Source of the DNA: Streptomyces sp. 378
GTDB taxonomy: Bacteria > Actinomycetota > Actinomycetes > Streptomycetales > Streptomycetaceae
Direction: 5' to 3'
Length of the DNA: 64,000 bases
NCBI RefSeq assembly: GCF_030124145.1
Contig: NZ_JASKMS010000012.1
Location: 124,001 to 188,000 of the forward strand
Shown here: positions 41,984 through 51,365 of the stretch, one piece after another
Position numbering within the stretch: the stretch's first letter is position 1
Layout of the letters: the number at the start of each line of letters is the position of its first letter
The notes under the pieces: generated by a model
Told to the model about the DNA's origin: nothing
Database searches by the model: none
Seen by the model: only the letters and a program-made list of their open reading frames with translations
Position numbers and translations under genes: made by a program

Positions 41984-43744
41984 TCACCCCTTCTTGAGCA
42001 CCAGTTCGGTGTTGCGGTCGTCCGGGTCGCCGCCGAGGGTCGTTTTCGCGCCGGGGGCGTTGAGGGACAGCTCGCGGTAGAGGGCCGCGAGGCCGGTCTG
42101 GGAGAGGTCGGAGAAGTCGGTGCGGTGCGGGGCCGAGGATTCCACCAGCGTGGTGAACAGGGAGATCGTGCCGTCCTTGTTGTCGGTCAGCTCGATGATC
42201 CGGGCGAGCTGCGGGAAGTCGACGTGGGAGGCGGTGGAGATCTCCCAGAAGGAACGGCCGCCGGGCGCGGAGTGCGGGGTGATGACGTTCTTGTGGATGT
42301 GGCCGTTCACCCAGGCGAGCACCCGGGGGTGGCTGCCGAGCAGGGCGAGGACCTCCTGGCCGTTGTGGCGGCGCTCGTTGGGCCTGGCCGGATCACGGCG
42401 GAGGTTCGTCATCGTCTTGCTGGTGTGATGGCTGAAGATCACCGCGTAGGAGTCCTTGTTGTCCCGCAGTGTCTTGTCGAGCCATCTCATCTGGGCCGTG
42501 CCGATGGACCCCTGGTAGTGGCCGGCGGCGTCGGTGGTGTCCAGGCTGATGCCGATGACGTCGTCGGAGATCCGGAAGGCGTAGTACTGCGTACTCGCGT
42601 CCAGGTTGGCGGAGGAGTAGCCGTGACCGGCCGGGCCGACACCGCTGTGGGCCGGGTCCAGGTGCGCCCTGAGGTACTCGGCCGGCGTGAAGGGGGCGCG
42701 CCGCTCGTCGGGAGTGACCGAACGCATCGAGCGGGCGTGGGAGGTGAGGAAGTCGTGGTAGCGGACGCCCTCGGGGTCCCGGGCCTTCTTGATCTGCGCC
42801 TGGAGCCGCCGGGCCTCGGCCGCGGTCACGTTCATCAGTTTCTTGCCGCCGACGGCGAGTTCGGTGAGGTACGAGTCACCGTGCGAGGCGTAGCAGCCCA
42901 TGGGCAGGGAGTCGTGGTTGCCGACCGTGGAGTACCAGGGCAGGTTGAGGCCGGGGCTGCGCACCTCCCGGATGGCGGCCTTCAGGAAGCCGTCGAGGTG
43001 CGGGAAGCCGGCCTGCTTGTCGGTGTCGCGGACCGCGGCGTCCGGCTGCCAGTACTGCTTGAGGCCGCTGTTCTGGACGCCCTCGTAGCGGCGCGGGTCG
43101 CCGGTGTTGGGCGTGATGCGCCCGCCGCTCATGATCTTCATGAACCATTCCAGCTCGGACTTGGCGTTGTTGTCCGTGTTGTCGCCGGTGGTCATGGCGA
43201 AGTGCAGCGGGGCGCCGGTGACGGGGGCGCCGCGCAGGGCGTTGATCCGCTCCACGAGGGCGATCGCGCCCTGCACGGTCAGCGCCTCGTGCGGCCGCCA
43301 GGCGTGGATGTCGGCCGAGCGCAGGTACTCCAGGCGCAGCGGGTGCTGGGCGTCGATGATGTGCAGGTCGGTGAGCTGCACGAAGGCGGCGAGCGCGGTA
43401 CGGCGGCCCGCCCGGCCGGGCTTGGGCGCGGCCAGCTCGGAGCGGACGACCCGCTTCCAGCCGGGTCCGTCGCCCAGGCGCCGGTAGCCGGAGCTGCCGC
43501 GCGGGGCGGCGACGGACGCCAGGGTGGTGCCCCTGGTGTACGGGGCCAGTGGCGCGGCGGGTGCCAGGCGCGAGGAGGCCGCCACGGCGGCGTCGGCGCT
43601 CTCCTTGACCGTGGCTGCCTCGCTGTCACTGGGCCGCAGGGCGTAGCCGACGCCCCCGGACAGGGCGACCGCGCCGGTGGCGGCGAGGACGGAACGACGG
43701 TGGATGCCCTGGCCGGAGCCGGCGACTGAGCGTGTGCGCGACAT
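41984..43744 (-). CDS. Tat-exported metallophosphoesterase
   Basis: 586 residues. The N-terminus GIHRRSVLAATGAVALSGGVG is a twin-arginine signal. Calcineurin-like metal motifs: LTDLHIIDAQ, TTGDNTDNN, VGNHDSLPM, FSHHTSKT and WVNGHIHKN. The ~200-residue interruptions between motifs fit a secreted phosphoesterase family (TIGR03767-like). The substrate is unknown; phosphate monoesters or diesters outside the cell are likely. The ATG at 43744 follows GGGGAGAGAAGCGC. No PHO-box-like repeat was recognised in the 230-bp upstream gap. Confidence 0.9.
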   Translation of the reverse strand: MSRTRSVAGSGQGIHRRSVLAATGAVALSGGVGYALRPSDSEAATVKESADAAVAASSRLAPAAPLAPYTRGTTLASVAAPRGSSGYRRLGDGPGWKRVVRSELAAPKPGRAGRRTALAAFVQLTDLHIIDAQHPLRLEYLRSADIHAWRPHEALTVQGAIALVERINALRGAPVTGAPLHFAMTTGDNTDNNAKSELEWFMKIMSGGRITPNTGDPRRYEGVQNSGLKQYWQPDAAVRDTDKQAGFPHLDGFLKAAIREVRSPGLNLPWYSTVGNHDSLPMGCYASHGDSYLTELAVGGKKLMNVTAAEARRLQAQIKKARDPEGVRYHDFLTSHARSMRSVTPDERRAPFTPAEYLRAHLDPAHSGVGPAGHGYSSANLDASTQYYAFRISDDVIGISLDTTDAAGHYQGSIGTAQMRWLDKTLRDNKDSYAVIFSHHTSKTMTNLRRDPARPNERRHNGQEVLALLGSHPRVLAWVNGHIHKNVITPHSAPGGRSFWEISTASHVDFPQLARIIELTDNKDGTISLFTTLVESSAPHRTDFSDLSQTGLAALYRELSLNAPGAKTTLGGDPDDRNTELVLKKG

Positions 43745-43975
43745 GCGCTTCTCTCCCCGAGTGCGAACGCGTCGGCAATGGTCGCGGGGCGTCGATGACC
43801 CGAACACCCCGCTCGTACTGGATCGTTGGCAGCGGGAATGACCTGCGCGTAAACGCGGCGGCAACGCGCAGCGCCGATCACCGAACGTGGATCTTGGACT
43901 ACCCTGCGCGTCGTCGCCTGCTCCGGGACCGGCCCGCATCCGGTCACGCGGCGTTCATCTTCCGGGGTAGCGCAC

Positions 43976-44434
43976 CTACTCCGGGACCTTGGCCAGCCGT
44001 CCGGTGACCGGGCGTTCGCGCCACATGCGCAGGGCTATGTCGACCATCGACACCCTGACGAGACCGGGCACGGCGTCCAGGTCCTGCCAGGCGGCGAGGT
44101 CGGTGGAGCCGTTCACCTCGTTGCGCAGTGCCCCGCCGATGATCCGGCCCTCGTAGACGAACCGGACGCCGTGATGGTCGACCGGGGGCCGCAGGCCCTC
44201 GCGGAAGACGCGGTGGGAGGAGTCCACGCCCAGCAGTCCGGTCACCTCGATGTGGTACCCGGTCTCCTCCTCCACCTCCCGCACGACGGTGTCGAAGGGA
44301 TCCTCGCCGTGCTCCATGCCGCCGCCCGGCAGGACCCACTCGGGGGTGCCGTCCTGGGCGGGTGAGCGGGCGAGCAGGATCTGTCCGTCCCGGGCGCATA
44401 CGGCGTAGGCCGCCACCCTCAACTTCTGTCGCAC
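43976..44434 (-). CDS. Nudix hydrolase
   Basis: 152 residues. The Nudix box GGGMEHGEDPFDTVVREVEEETGY runs in two parts (GGGMEHGEDPF, then DTVVREVEEETGY) and fits G-x5-E-x7-REUxEExGU. It hydrolyses a nucleoside diphosphate-linked compound, substrate unknown. The GTG at 44434 has no ribosome site; TTAACG lies 8 bases upstream and could be a -10 box, so a leaderless mRNA is plausible. Confidence 0.9.
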   Translation of the reverse strand: MRQKLRVAAYAVCARDGQILLARSPAQDGTPEWVLPGGGMEHGEDPFDTVVREVEEETGYHIEVTGLLGVDSSHRVFREGLRPPVDHHGVRFVYEGRIIGGALRNEVNGSTDLAAWQDLDAVPGLVRVSMVDIALRMWRERPVTGRLAKVPE

Positions 44435-44658
44435 GAGGGGACGTTAACCGATTTCTCCGCCACCTTCAGGACTGATGCTCACAAAACGAATCGCGGGTTT
44501 TCCCCATACCTACACTTCGTTTCGGTCAACCCTCCCCAAAGAACTTCCCCTTGCGTAAGGCTGTGCGATCGTCCGGGCTTGCCGTTCGGACCGTTGGCGA
44601 CCTGGACCGATCGGTCCCGGTCGCTTCCCGCTCGTTCCTTTACCTACAAGGGATGCCG

Positions 44659-47600
44659 ATGACCCCTCCCACCCCGCGCGATCAGATATCGGGCCCGAGA
44701 CGCGTGGCCCGCATCGCCGTGGCCGCCGGTATCGTCGCCGCGCTCTCCGCGGCCGGGCCGATCCCCCTGGCCTTCTCCGCCGACGGTCCCGGCGCGGACG
44801 CCCCGGCCGACCCCACCGTCAAGTCCGCGCACGCCAAGCTCGGTTCGGACGACGCGGACCTGCTCGCGGAGGCCAAGGCCGACGGCGACAAGACCGTCAC
44901 GATGATGATCGCCACCGCGCCCGGGAAGACCGAGCAGGTCGCCGGGCAGCTGGACGCGGTCAAGGGCGGCTCGGTGGGCCGGGCCGACGACAAGCTGGGC
45001 TACGTCCGCGCCACCGTCCCGACGGCCAAGGCGGACTCGGCGATCGCCGCCGCCACCAAGCTCTCCTCCGTGCACGGCATCGACCTGCGCGAGGAGATCC
45101 CGCTGGACGACCCGACGCCGAGCGCGGACACCGCCAAGGGCGCCAAGGCCGCGAAGGGGAAGTACCCGGCGCCGGGGAAGAAGACCCCGGCCGAGAACCC
45201 GTACAACCCGTCCTTCGAGACGGGCGCGGTCGACTTCGTCGAGGACCACCCGAAGGCGGACGGCCGCGGCGTCACCATCGGCATCCTCGACTCCGGCGTG
45301 GACCTCGGCCACCCGGCGCTGCAGAAGACGACGACCGGTGAGCGGAAGATCGTCGACTGGGTGACGGCGACGGACCCGGTCGTCGACAACGACAACACCT
45401 GGCGCCGGATGGACACCTCCGTCGCGGGCCCCACCTTCACGCACGACGGCAGGACCTGGAAGGCGCCGTCGGGCTCGTACCGGGTGAGCACGTTCAAGGA
45501 GTCGTACACCACCGGCGGTGACGCCGCGGGTGACGCCAACCGCGACGGTGACACCACGGACTCCTGGGGCGTGCTGTACGACCCGGCCGCCGGTACCGTC
45601 CGCGTCGACCTGAACAACAACTTCGACTTCGCCGACGACACCGCGATGAAGCCGTACAAGGACGGCTTCCAGATCGGGTACTTCGGCACCGACAACCCGA
45701 AGACCGACATCGCCGAGCGGCAGCCGTTCGTCGTCGAGATCCGCAAGGACGTCGTCCACAACGGCGCCGGCGCGAAGGCCGACTTCGTCAACATCGGCGT
45801 CATCGAGTCCGAGCACGGCACGCACGTCGCCGGCATCACCGCCGCGAACGGCCTGTTCGGCGGCAAGATGGACGGCGCGGCGCCGGGCGCCAAGCTGGTC
45901 TCCTCGCGTGCCTGCACCTGGTCCGGTGGCTGCACCAACGTCGCGCTCACCGAGGGCATGATCGACCTCGTCACCAAGCGCGGTGTCGACATCGTCAACA
46001 TGTCCATCGGCGGCCTGCCGGCGCTGAACGACGGCAACAACGCGCGCGCCGAGCTGTACACGCGCCTCATCGACACCTACGGCGTTCAGCTGGTGATCTC
46101 CGCGGGCAACTCCGGCCCCGGCGCCAACACCATCGGCGACCCCTCCCTGGCCGACAAGGTCATCTCGGTCGGCGCGTCCGTCTCCAAGGCGACCTGGGCC
46201 GCCAACTACGGCTCGGTCGTGAAGAAGAAGTACGCGATGATGCCGTTCTCCTCACGCGGCCCGCGTGAGGACGGCGGCTTCACGCCGACCCTGGTCGCCC
46301 CCGGTGCCGCGATCAACACCATCCAGACCTGGATGCCGGGCCAGCCGGTCGCCGAGGCGGGCTACTCCCTGCCGGCCGGCTACGGCATGCTCCAGGGCAC
46401 CTCGATGGCCTCCCCGCAGGCCGCCGGCGCCGCCGCGCTGCTGCTGTCGGCCGCCAAGCAGAAGAAGATCGAGCTCACGCCGGCGACCCTGCGCACGGCC
46501 CTCACCTCGACCGCCGACCACATCAAGGGTGTGCAGGCGTACGAGGAGGGCGCGGGCCTGATGAACATCGAGGACGCCTGGGACTCGATCCGCGACGGCG
46601 CCGCCTCGCACGCCTACACGGTGAAGGCGCCGGTCGACACCGCGATGGACGACAAGCTCAAGACGCCCGGCTACGGCACGGGGCTGTACGACCGTGAGGG
46701 CGGCCTGAAGGCCGGCCAGAAGAAGACGTACGAGATCACCGTCACCCGCACGTCCGGCGCCGACAAGGCGATCCGGCACGAGCTGCACTTCGAGAACAAC
46801 GCGGGCGGCACGTTCCGGATCGTCGGCTCCGACGAGGTGAAGCTGCCGCTGAACAAGCCGGTCACCGTCAAGGTCCAGGCCGCGCCGAAGTCCGCAGGCA
46901 TCAAGAGCGCGATCCTGGAGGTCGACGACCCGAAGACCGAGGGCATCGACAGGCAGGTCCTGACCACGGTGGTGGTCGCGGCACCGCTGAAGTACACGTT
47001 CTCGGCGTCCGGTTCGGTGCAGCGCAACAGCTCGCGGCACTACTACGTCACCGTGCCCGAGGGCGCGAAGACGCTCGAGGTCGCGATGAGCGGGCTGAAG
47101 GACAAGAGCCAGACCCGGTTCATCTCCATCCACCCGTACGGCGTCCCGTCCGACCCGACGTCGACGATCAACTGCTACCCGAACTACGCGAACCCGGCCA
47201 ACACCTGCCGCCCCGACCTGCGTTCGTACGCGGACCCGCAGCCGGGCGTCTGGGAGATCGAGGTCGAGTCGCGCCGGACGTCGCCGCTGCTGGACAACCC
47301 GTACGAGCTCGATGTCGCCGTGCTCGGCGCGGCCTTCGAGCCGGAGACCGTGACCGTGCCCGAGGCGAAGATCGGCACCCCGGCCGCCGCCTCCTGGAAG
47401 GTGACGAACGGCTTCGCCGCGATCGACGGCAAGCTGGTGGGTGGCCCGCTCGGCTCGTCGAAGACGACCCGGCCGTCGGTCAAGGAGGGTGAGACGCAGA
47501 CCACCACCGTGGTCGTCCCGGAGGGCGCCACCTCCCTCGACGTCGCCATCGGCAGTGTCTCCGATGCCGGCGCCGACCTGGATCTGGCGGTCAAAGACGC

Positions 47601-47955
47601 GTCCGGCGACGTGGTCGGCCGGTCCGCGGACGGCGACTCGGAGGAGTCGGTCTCCGTCCCCTCCCCGGCTCCCGGGAAGTACACCGTCGAGGTCTTCGGC
47701 TACTCGGTGCCGGCCGGCACGACCGAGTACGACTACCAGGACCTGTTCTTCGCTCCCACCCTGGGCAGCATCTCCGTCGACGGCTCGGCGCCCGTGAAGC
47801 TCGGCACGGGCGACTCGGCGACGGTCTCGGGCAGCGTCACCGCCGCGGCGTCCGCGCCCGAGGGGCGTGAGTTCTTCGGCAAGGTCCAGTTGGTCAACGC
47901 GCGCGGGACGGCCGCGGGCGTGGGCAGTGTGAAGATCGAGAAGGTCATGCCGTAA
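44659..47955 (+). CDS. Secreted subtilisin-like serine protease (S8), large
   Basis: About 1098 residues. Signal region near residues 14-42 (VARIAVAAGIVAALSAAGPI), then an I9-like propeptide region (DKTVTMMIATAPGKTEQVAGQ). Catalytic triad: Asp211 in GILDSGVDLGHP, His386 in ESEHGTHVAGIT, Ser582 in GTSMASPQAAGAAAL. The large insert between Asp and His and the long C-terminal beta-rich part with PPC-like domains fit tripeptidyl-peptidase-like exported subtilases of Streptomyces. Two ATGs (44653, 44659): AAGGG sits at better spacing for 44659. A strong terminator follows. Confidence 0.93.
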   Translation: MTPPTPRDQISGPRRVARIAVAAGIVAALSAAGPIPLAFSADGPGADAPADPTVKSAHAKLGSDDADLLAEAKADGDKTVTMMIATAPGKTEQVAGQLDAVKGGSVGRADDKLGYVRATVPTAKADSAIAAATKLSSVHGIDLREEIPLDDPTPSADTAKGAKAAKGKYPAPGKKTPAENPYNPSFETGAVDFVEDHPKADGRGVTIGILDSGVDLGHPALQKTTTGERKIVDWVTATDPVVDNDNTWRRMDTSVAGPTFTHDGRTWKAPSGSYRVSTFKESYTTGGDAAGDANRDGDTTDSWGVLYDPAAGTVRVDLNNNFDFADDTAMKPYKDGFQIGYFGTDNPKTDIAERQPFVVEIRKDVVHNGAGAKADFVNIGVIESEHGTHVAGITAANGLFGGKMDGAAPGAKLVSSRACTWSGGCTNVALTEGMIDLVTKRGVDIVNMSIGGLPALNDGNNARAELYTRLIDTYGVQLVISAGNSGPGANTIGDPSLADKVISVGASVSKATWAANYGSVVKKKYAMMPFSSRGPREDGGFTPTLVAPGAAINTIQTWMPGQPVAEAGYSLPAGYGMLQGTSMASPQAAGAAALLLSAAKQKKIELTPATLRTALTSTADHIKGVQAYEEGAGLMNIEDAWDSIRDGAASHAYTVKAPVDTAMDDKLKTPGYGTGLYDREGGLKAGQKKTYEITVTRTSGADKAIRHELHFENNAGGTFRIVGSDEVKLPLNKPVTVKVQAAPKSAGIKSAILEVDDPKTEGIDRQVLTTVVVAAPLKYTFSASGSVQRNSSRHYYVTVPEGAKTLEVAMSGLKDKSQTRFISIHPYGVPSDPTSTINCYPNYANPANTCRPDLRSYADPQPGVWEIEVESRRTSPLLDNPYELDVAVLGAAFEPETVTVPEAKIGTPAAASWKVTNGFAAIDGKLVGGPLGSSKTTRPSVKEGETQTTTVVVPEGATSLDVAIGSVSDAGADLDLAVKDASGDVVGRSADGDSEESVSVPSPAPGKYTVEVFGYSVPAGTTEYDYQDLFFAPTLGSISVDGSAPVKLGTGDSATVSGSVTAAASAPEGREFFGKVQLVNARGTAAGVGSVKIEKVMP

Positions 47956-47968
47956 CTCCTGATGCGGC

Positions 47969-48003
47969 AAAGGGGGGTGTCCTGACGGACACCCCCCTTT
48001 TTT
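47969..48003 (+). terminator. Terminator after the subtilase gene
   Basis: AAAGGGGGGTGTCC (47969-47982) pairs with GGACACCCCCCTTT (47987-48000) around TGAC, followed by TTT. Can also end the convergent small gene. Confidence 0.95.
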
Positions 48004-48019
48004 CAACTGCCAGGGGCCC

Positions 48020-48409
48020 CTACCGAGACGCCCTGATTCCGCCGATGTTGACGTCCTCACATACCTTCTCAATGAACCCACCGACCGCGTAGCTGGATCG
48101 GCGGGCAGCCTGCTCATGCTCCGGCTCGGGGTGCTCATACCAGGCCAGTAACCGGTCGAAGTCCTCCGAAATTCGACTCGGGAGACCGTCGTTGAGATCC
48201 TCGATGATGTGATGCCGCTTGTGCGGGCTCAGTTCCTCGGCCCGCTGAAGGTCCAGCGGGGCTGCCGTGCGGCAGAACGCAGCCCTCTTGGCCGAGTCCT
48301 TGAACTCGTCGGCCTCCGACTCGCCGAACCAGAGAAATCCGACGCTTCCGAGCCCGAGCACCGCCGCCGCCGCCGCCGTCACGGCGGTCACCACGTACCT
48401 CTTTCTCAT
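48020..48409 (-). CDS. Small exported or membrane-anchored protein, unknown
   Basis: 129 residues. MRKRYVVTAVTAAAAAVLGLGSVGFLWFG is a signal/anchor. The outside part is charged and holds two cysteines (RAAFCRTAAP and EKVCEDVNIGG) that could pair. No family recognised. It begins two bases after the stop of the metalloprotease gene (TGA-GC-ATG), so the two are coupled, suggesting a role with the protease such as inhibitor, chaperone or substrate. Confidence 0.75.
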   Translation of the reverse strand: MRKRYVVTAVTAAAAAVLGLGSVGFLWFGESEADEFKDSAKRAAFCRTAAPLDLQRAEELSPHKRHHIIEDLNDGLPSRISEDFDRLLAWYEHPEPEHEQAARRSSYAVGGFIEKVCEDVNIGGIRASR

Positions 48410-48411
48410 GC

Positions 48412-48936
48412 TCAGGTGCCCGCCTTGATCGCGTTGAGGTCGTGCTGGTCGTAGTGGGTGGGCCAGACCTCCTCGCGCATGCAGGAGTTGTTGTCCGTGT
48501 CGTTCGACTTCTTGCGGTGGCCTAGGTCGGCGGTGTGGCCGAACTCGTGGCAACCGAGGCTGCGCCACTGTGACGCCGTAAGGCTCCAGTGGGTGTTGAA
48601 CCGAACGCGGATGATGTCACAGGAGGTCCACAGGGCGTTCCAGTCGGTGCAGTCCGCGTAGCCGTGCCAACCGTTGCTTCCGTAATCCTTGTCGTAGACC
48701 TCGATGTCACCACCGCCCCAGGAGGTGGTGATGACACTGCGTTCCAGTTCGGCCTTACCGTGATTCATTGCCTTCGTGCCGTTGGCGGTCAGGCTGAATC
48801 CCTTGATCGCCTGGTTTCGGTTGTCCGGGTCGGTTCCGTTGTCGTCGTGACCGGCGCGAGCCGTAGCGGGGAGCGCGAGGGTGAAGGCAGCCACCAGTGC
48901 AAGGGCAGTGGTCAGCCGGGGAGAAAGTCTCGGCAC
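48412..48936 (-). CDS. Secreted small metalloprotease, metzincin-like
   Basis: About 174 residues from the GTG at 48936 (VPRLSPRLTTALALVAAFTLALP, signal peptide ending ATARA). The zinc site is LGCHEFGHTADLGHR: HExxH with a third His at the metzincin position, though the usual Gly at position 8 is Asp. Two Cys pairs (YADCTDW, TSCDII, SLGCHEF, NSCMREE). Size and layout resemble snapalysin-like or reprolysin-like secreted proteases. An upstream ATG at 49002 would add 22 residues before the signal and is less likely. Confidence 0.83.
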   Translation of the reverse strand: MPRLSPRLTTALALVAAFTLALPATARAGHDDNGTDPDNRNQAIKGFSLTANGTKAMNHGKAELERSVITTSWGGGDIEVYDKDYGSNGWHGYADCTDWNALWTSCDIIRVRFNTHWSLTASQWRSLGCHEFGHTADLGHRKKSNDTDNNSCMREEVWPTHYDQHDLNAIKAGT

Positions 48937-48998
48937 GGGAGTTCTCTCTCTGTCGGTGTGAGGGACGTCGGAGTCGGTGGGCGATGCCGGGCGCGGGG

Positions 48999-49787
48999 TC
49001 ATCCGCTCGTGGCCGATGCCGAGGGGCTGGGCTCCGAACCGTCGTCGACCGAGTCGTCGGGGTACGGTTCTTCAATGCCGTCCTCGGGTGCCGGCGACTC
49101 CTGAGAGGCACTCGGCGCCGCCGGCAGCTCCGGGACCCTTTGCAACTGGTCGCTGTTCTCCGGCTGCAGCAGGTACCTGATCCGCATCTCCAGGTCCAGT
49201 GAGTCCATCGAGGCGAGGTCCGCGGCCAGATCGGATTCGGGATCAGCCGACAGCTGGAGGAATCCGTCGGCCTTCTTCAGCGCCCGCCCCTGGGTGTTGA
49301 TCAGCCGGTACCGGTCGGCAACGCCAGCGCTCCGTGTGAGGAAGTAGTAGCCGTGGTCGCCCACCTCGCTCCAGGCGACGTTCTCGACTTGGTACCCCGC
49401 CCCTTCCGAGTCCCATCCCCACTCCTCCACGACAATCTTGGAGGGGAGCACGCTCTTCTTGAGGCTTGTCTCGATGGAGAGGGTCACATCGCGCGCCTGC
49501 TCAACGCCACCGTCCTCCTCACTGCCTGTGCTCCGCCCTGGCTGAATGTCTGTGACGGTGGCCTTGACGATGTAGGGCGTCGACCCCACCAATTGTTCGA
49601 GGTTCTTGAATACCAGGGTCTCGCGCCCGTGGACGATGCGCTCGGCCACCGGATCGAGACGCCGGTCCGATTCGGACGGCTTCCCCACGGCACTCCAGGC
49701 GCCGACCCCGATGACCGCGCTCGCTGCGGCCATGGCGATCGCGGCTCTCCACGACGCCTTCAGCCGACTCGGTCTCGCAGCACTCAC
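48999..49787 (-). CDS. Membrane-anchored exported protein related to anti-sigma outer domains
   Basis: 262 residues. A short basic N-tail precedes one helix (WRAAIAMAAASAVIGVGAW) near residues 13-31. The outer domain holds YIVKATVTDIQPG, DVTLSIETSLKKS and HGYYFLTRSAG, a pattern matched by the outer parts of both anti-sigma-like proteins at 49954 and 51366. The acidic tail is Ser/Pro-rich. The GTG at 49787 follows GGGGAGGTTCC. The function is unknown; it may be a co-sensor for the sigma/anti-sigma pair upstream. Confidence 0.8.
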   Translation of the reverse strand: MSAARPSRLKASWRAAIAMAAASAVIGVGAWSAVGKPSESDRRLDPVAERIVHGRETLVFKNLEQLVGSTPYIVKATVTDIQPGRSTGSEEDGGVEQARDVTLSIETSLKKSVLPSKIVVEEWGWDSEGAGYQVENVAWSEVGDHGYYFLTRSAGVADRYRLINTQGRALKKADGFLQLSADPESDLAADLASMDSLDLEMRIRYLLQPENSDQLQRVPELPAAPSASQESPAPEDGIEEPYPDDSVDDGSEPSPSASATSG

Positions 49788-49809
49788 GGAACCTCCCCCT
49801 GTATGCGAA

Positions 49810-49825
49810 TGGCATGGACATGCCA
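49810..49825. promoter_or_regulatory. Short palindrome upstream of the 49787 gene
   Basis: TGGCATG-GA-CATGCCA is a perfect 7-2-7 inverted repeat, 23 bp before the GTG start. Candidate operator; no matching family assigned. Confidence 0.35.
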
Positions 49826-49953
49826 TGAAGATCGCATGGAGGAACAGTAAGAGTCCGGTAAAGGGGGGCAACGGCTTTGATCCGGCCAGGGACCCCGAGA
49901 AACCGGCTCGTTCTGACCTTGCCTCGCTCTCCGGCCGCCCTAGCTGGCGCGGG

Positions 49954-50703
49954 TCATCCGGCGGGGCACGGCATACCTGCGGCCCCCGGCAGCGCCCTGT
50001 CGACCCATTGCCGCCCCCAGTCAAGAGCATCTCGGATACCGCTGCCCTGGTGGCCGTCAGGGACTGGATCGCCCTGCCGGAAGGTCTGAGGACCCTCAGC
50101 GGAGAACCGGGACACAATGACCAGCATCCTCACGCCTGGTCTGTAATACGACCCGGTGTCGTCTCCCTCGCTGGTGAAGACCAGTTCGGGTTTCCCGCTG
50201 CGCGGCTTGTAATAGCGGTCAGCATCAAGGACGACCCTGACACCCTGGTCCCGGGCCAGAGGGTCGACGCGCGCCACCGTGCCCTCGGCGACGGCCGTGG
50301 AGCAAGCCACAATGCCCTCGGGGGTGAGTTTCGTGTCGGCGCTGTGCTCCTCTGTGCCGCCATTGTGCGCCGCCCAATACGCCGTGCCCGTACCGAGCGC
50401 TGCCACAGCGACAGACGCGGCAAGCGCGAACAGCAATCCGCGTGTACGGCTGGTGCGTACGCCGCGTGCGGACGCCTCGGCGGAGCCGGCACGGCCGTCG
50501 GGGGAGGAATCCCGGTTGCCCGAGGCGTCCTGGCCGCCGGACGCATGCCGGGCCAAACCATTGCCGACACGCTGCAGTTGATGCCGGACGACGTCCATGT
50601 CTCGTTCCGCTTCCGCGTAGGCGGAAGCGGCAGCCGCGTCCCCGGACGGAGAGGGCTGCCCAAGCAGCACCGCCATCAGTTGCTCGTCCCGGTCCACTCT
50701 CAC
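49954..50703 (-). CDS. Candidate membrane anti-sigma factor (non-zinc type)
   Basis: 249 residues. Cytoplasmic N-terminal ~95 residues (DEQLMAVLLGQPSPSGDAAA...DVVRHQLQRVGNGLA), one helix GLLFALAASVAVAALGTGTAYW near residues 89-110, and an exported domain (IVACSTAVAEGTVARVDP, VRVVLDADRYYKP, SYYRPGVRMLVIV). It lacks the HxxxCxxC zinc motif of ZAS anti-sigma factors. The GTG overlaps the sigma stop codon (GTGA), the usual arrangement for a sigma/anti-sigma pair. Anti-sigma function is inferred from this coupling and topology. Confidence 0.72.
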   Translation of the reverse strand: MRVDRDEQLMAVLLGQPSPSGDAAAASAYAEAERDMDVVRHQLQRVGNGLARHASGGQDASGNRDSSPDGRAGSAEASARGVRTSRTRGLLFALAASVAVAALGTGTAYWAAHNGGTEEHSADTKLTPEGIVACSTAVAEGTVARVDPLARDQGVRVVLDADRYYKPRSGKPELVFTSEGDDTGSYYRPGVRMLVIVSRFSAEGPQTFRQGDPVPDGHQGSGIRDALDWGRQWVDRALPGAAGMPCPAG

Positions 50704-51266
50704 GCCACCTCTTCCTTTTGAAGCCGTTCGCGCATGATTTTCGCCGCGGCGAACAACCTGCTTTTGACCGTGCCCACCGGCACACCGAGGAGTTCGGCGA
50801 TGCGCCGCACCGGCAGATCGGCGTAGTAGCGCAGGACGAGCACCTGGCGCTGTGCGTCGGGCAGCGCGTCGAGTCCCTCGGCGACAGCCATCGCCAGCAG
50901 GCTGCTCTCCTGGCCGCTCTCGACCTGGGCGTCCCGCGTGTTCAACAACTTCAGCCGGGTGGCGACGCGCTCCTGACGGTTCCTCGCACGGTGCCAGTCG
51001 GCCGCGATGTTGGACGCCACCACCGCTGTCCAGGCGCCGACGTCACGCGGCGCCTCCTCGCCGCGCGCCCGGCGTTCGAGCAGCTTCAGCCGTACCTGTT
51101 GCAAGCCGTCCTGCAGATCGCCCTGCGGCACCCCACCGAGGGCCAAAACAGCACGTACCCGGTCGGCCTGCACTGCGTCGAGCGGGTCCTGCTCACGACC
51201 GGACAGGTTGCGGTCCGCGTGGAGCGGGTCGTGCGCTCTTGCACCCGGAGACCTCCTGATCCGCAC
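50700..51266 (-). CDS. ECF-type RNA polymerase sigma factor (intact copy)
   Basis: 188 residues. Region 2 is DLQDGLQQVRLKLLERRARG followed by AWTAVVASNIAADWHRARNRQ. Region 4 has LPDAQRQVLVLRYYADLPVR then RIAELLGVPVGTVKSRLFAAA, a helix-turn-helix for the -35 element. The GTG at 51266 follows GGGGGGAGAGCGCTG. The promoter motif at 51285-51324 is repeated exactly in spacing before the second sigma gene, suggesting autoregulation. Coupled to the anti-sigma-like gene. Confidence 0.9.
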   Translation of the reverse strand: MRIRRSPGARAHDPLHADRNLSGREQDPLDAVQADRVRAVLALGGVPQGDLQDGLQQVRLKLLERRARGEEAPRDVGAWTAVVASNIAADWHRARNRQERVATRLKLLNTRDAQVESGQESSLLAMAVAEGLDALPDAQRQVLVLRYYADLPVRRIAELLGVPVGTVKSRLFAAAKIMRERLQKEEVA

Positions 51267-51284
51267 CAGCGCTCTCCCCCCATT

Positions 51285-51324
51285 CGTGTTTCTCCTATGA
51301 CGCCGAAGCACCACGGAACGTTCG
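51285..51324 (-). promoter_or_regulatory. Likely ECF promoter of the intact sigma gene
   Basis: On the minus strand CGAACGTTCCG (51314-51324) - 16 bases - TAGGAGAAACACG (51285-51297). The same two blocks with the same spacer occur at 52648-52687 before the other sigma gene. The spacing fits -35 and -10 elements, but TAGGAG could alternatively be a leader element. Confidence 0.6.
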
Positions 51325-51365
51325 ATCCGGAAGGCCTCCGTCGGGTGACGGGTTCCCGCCTCTAC

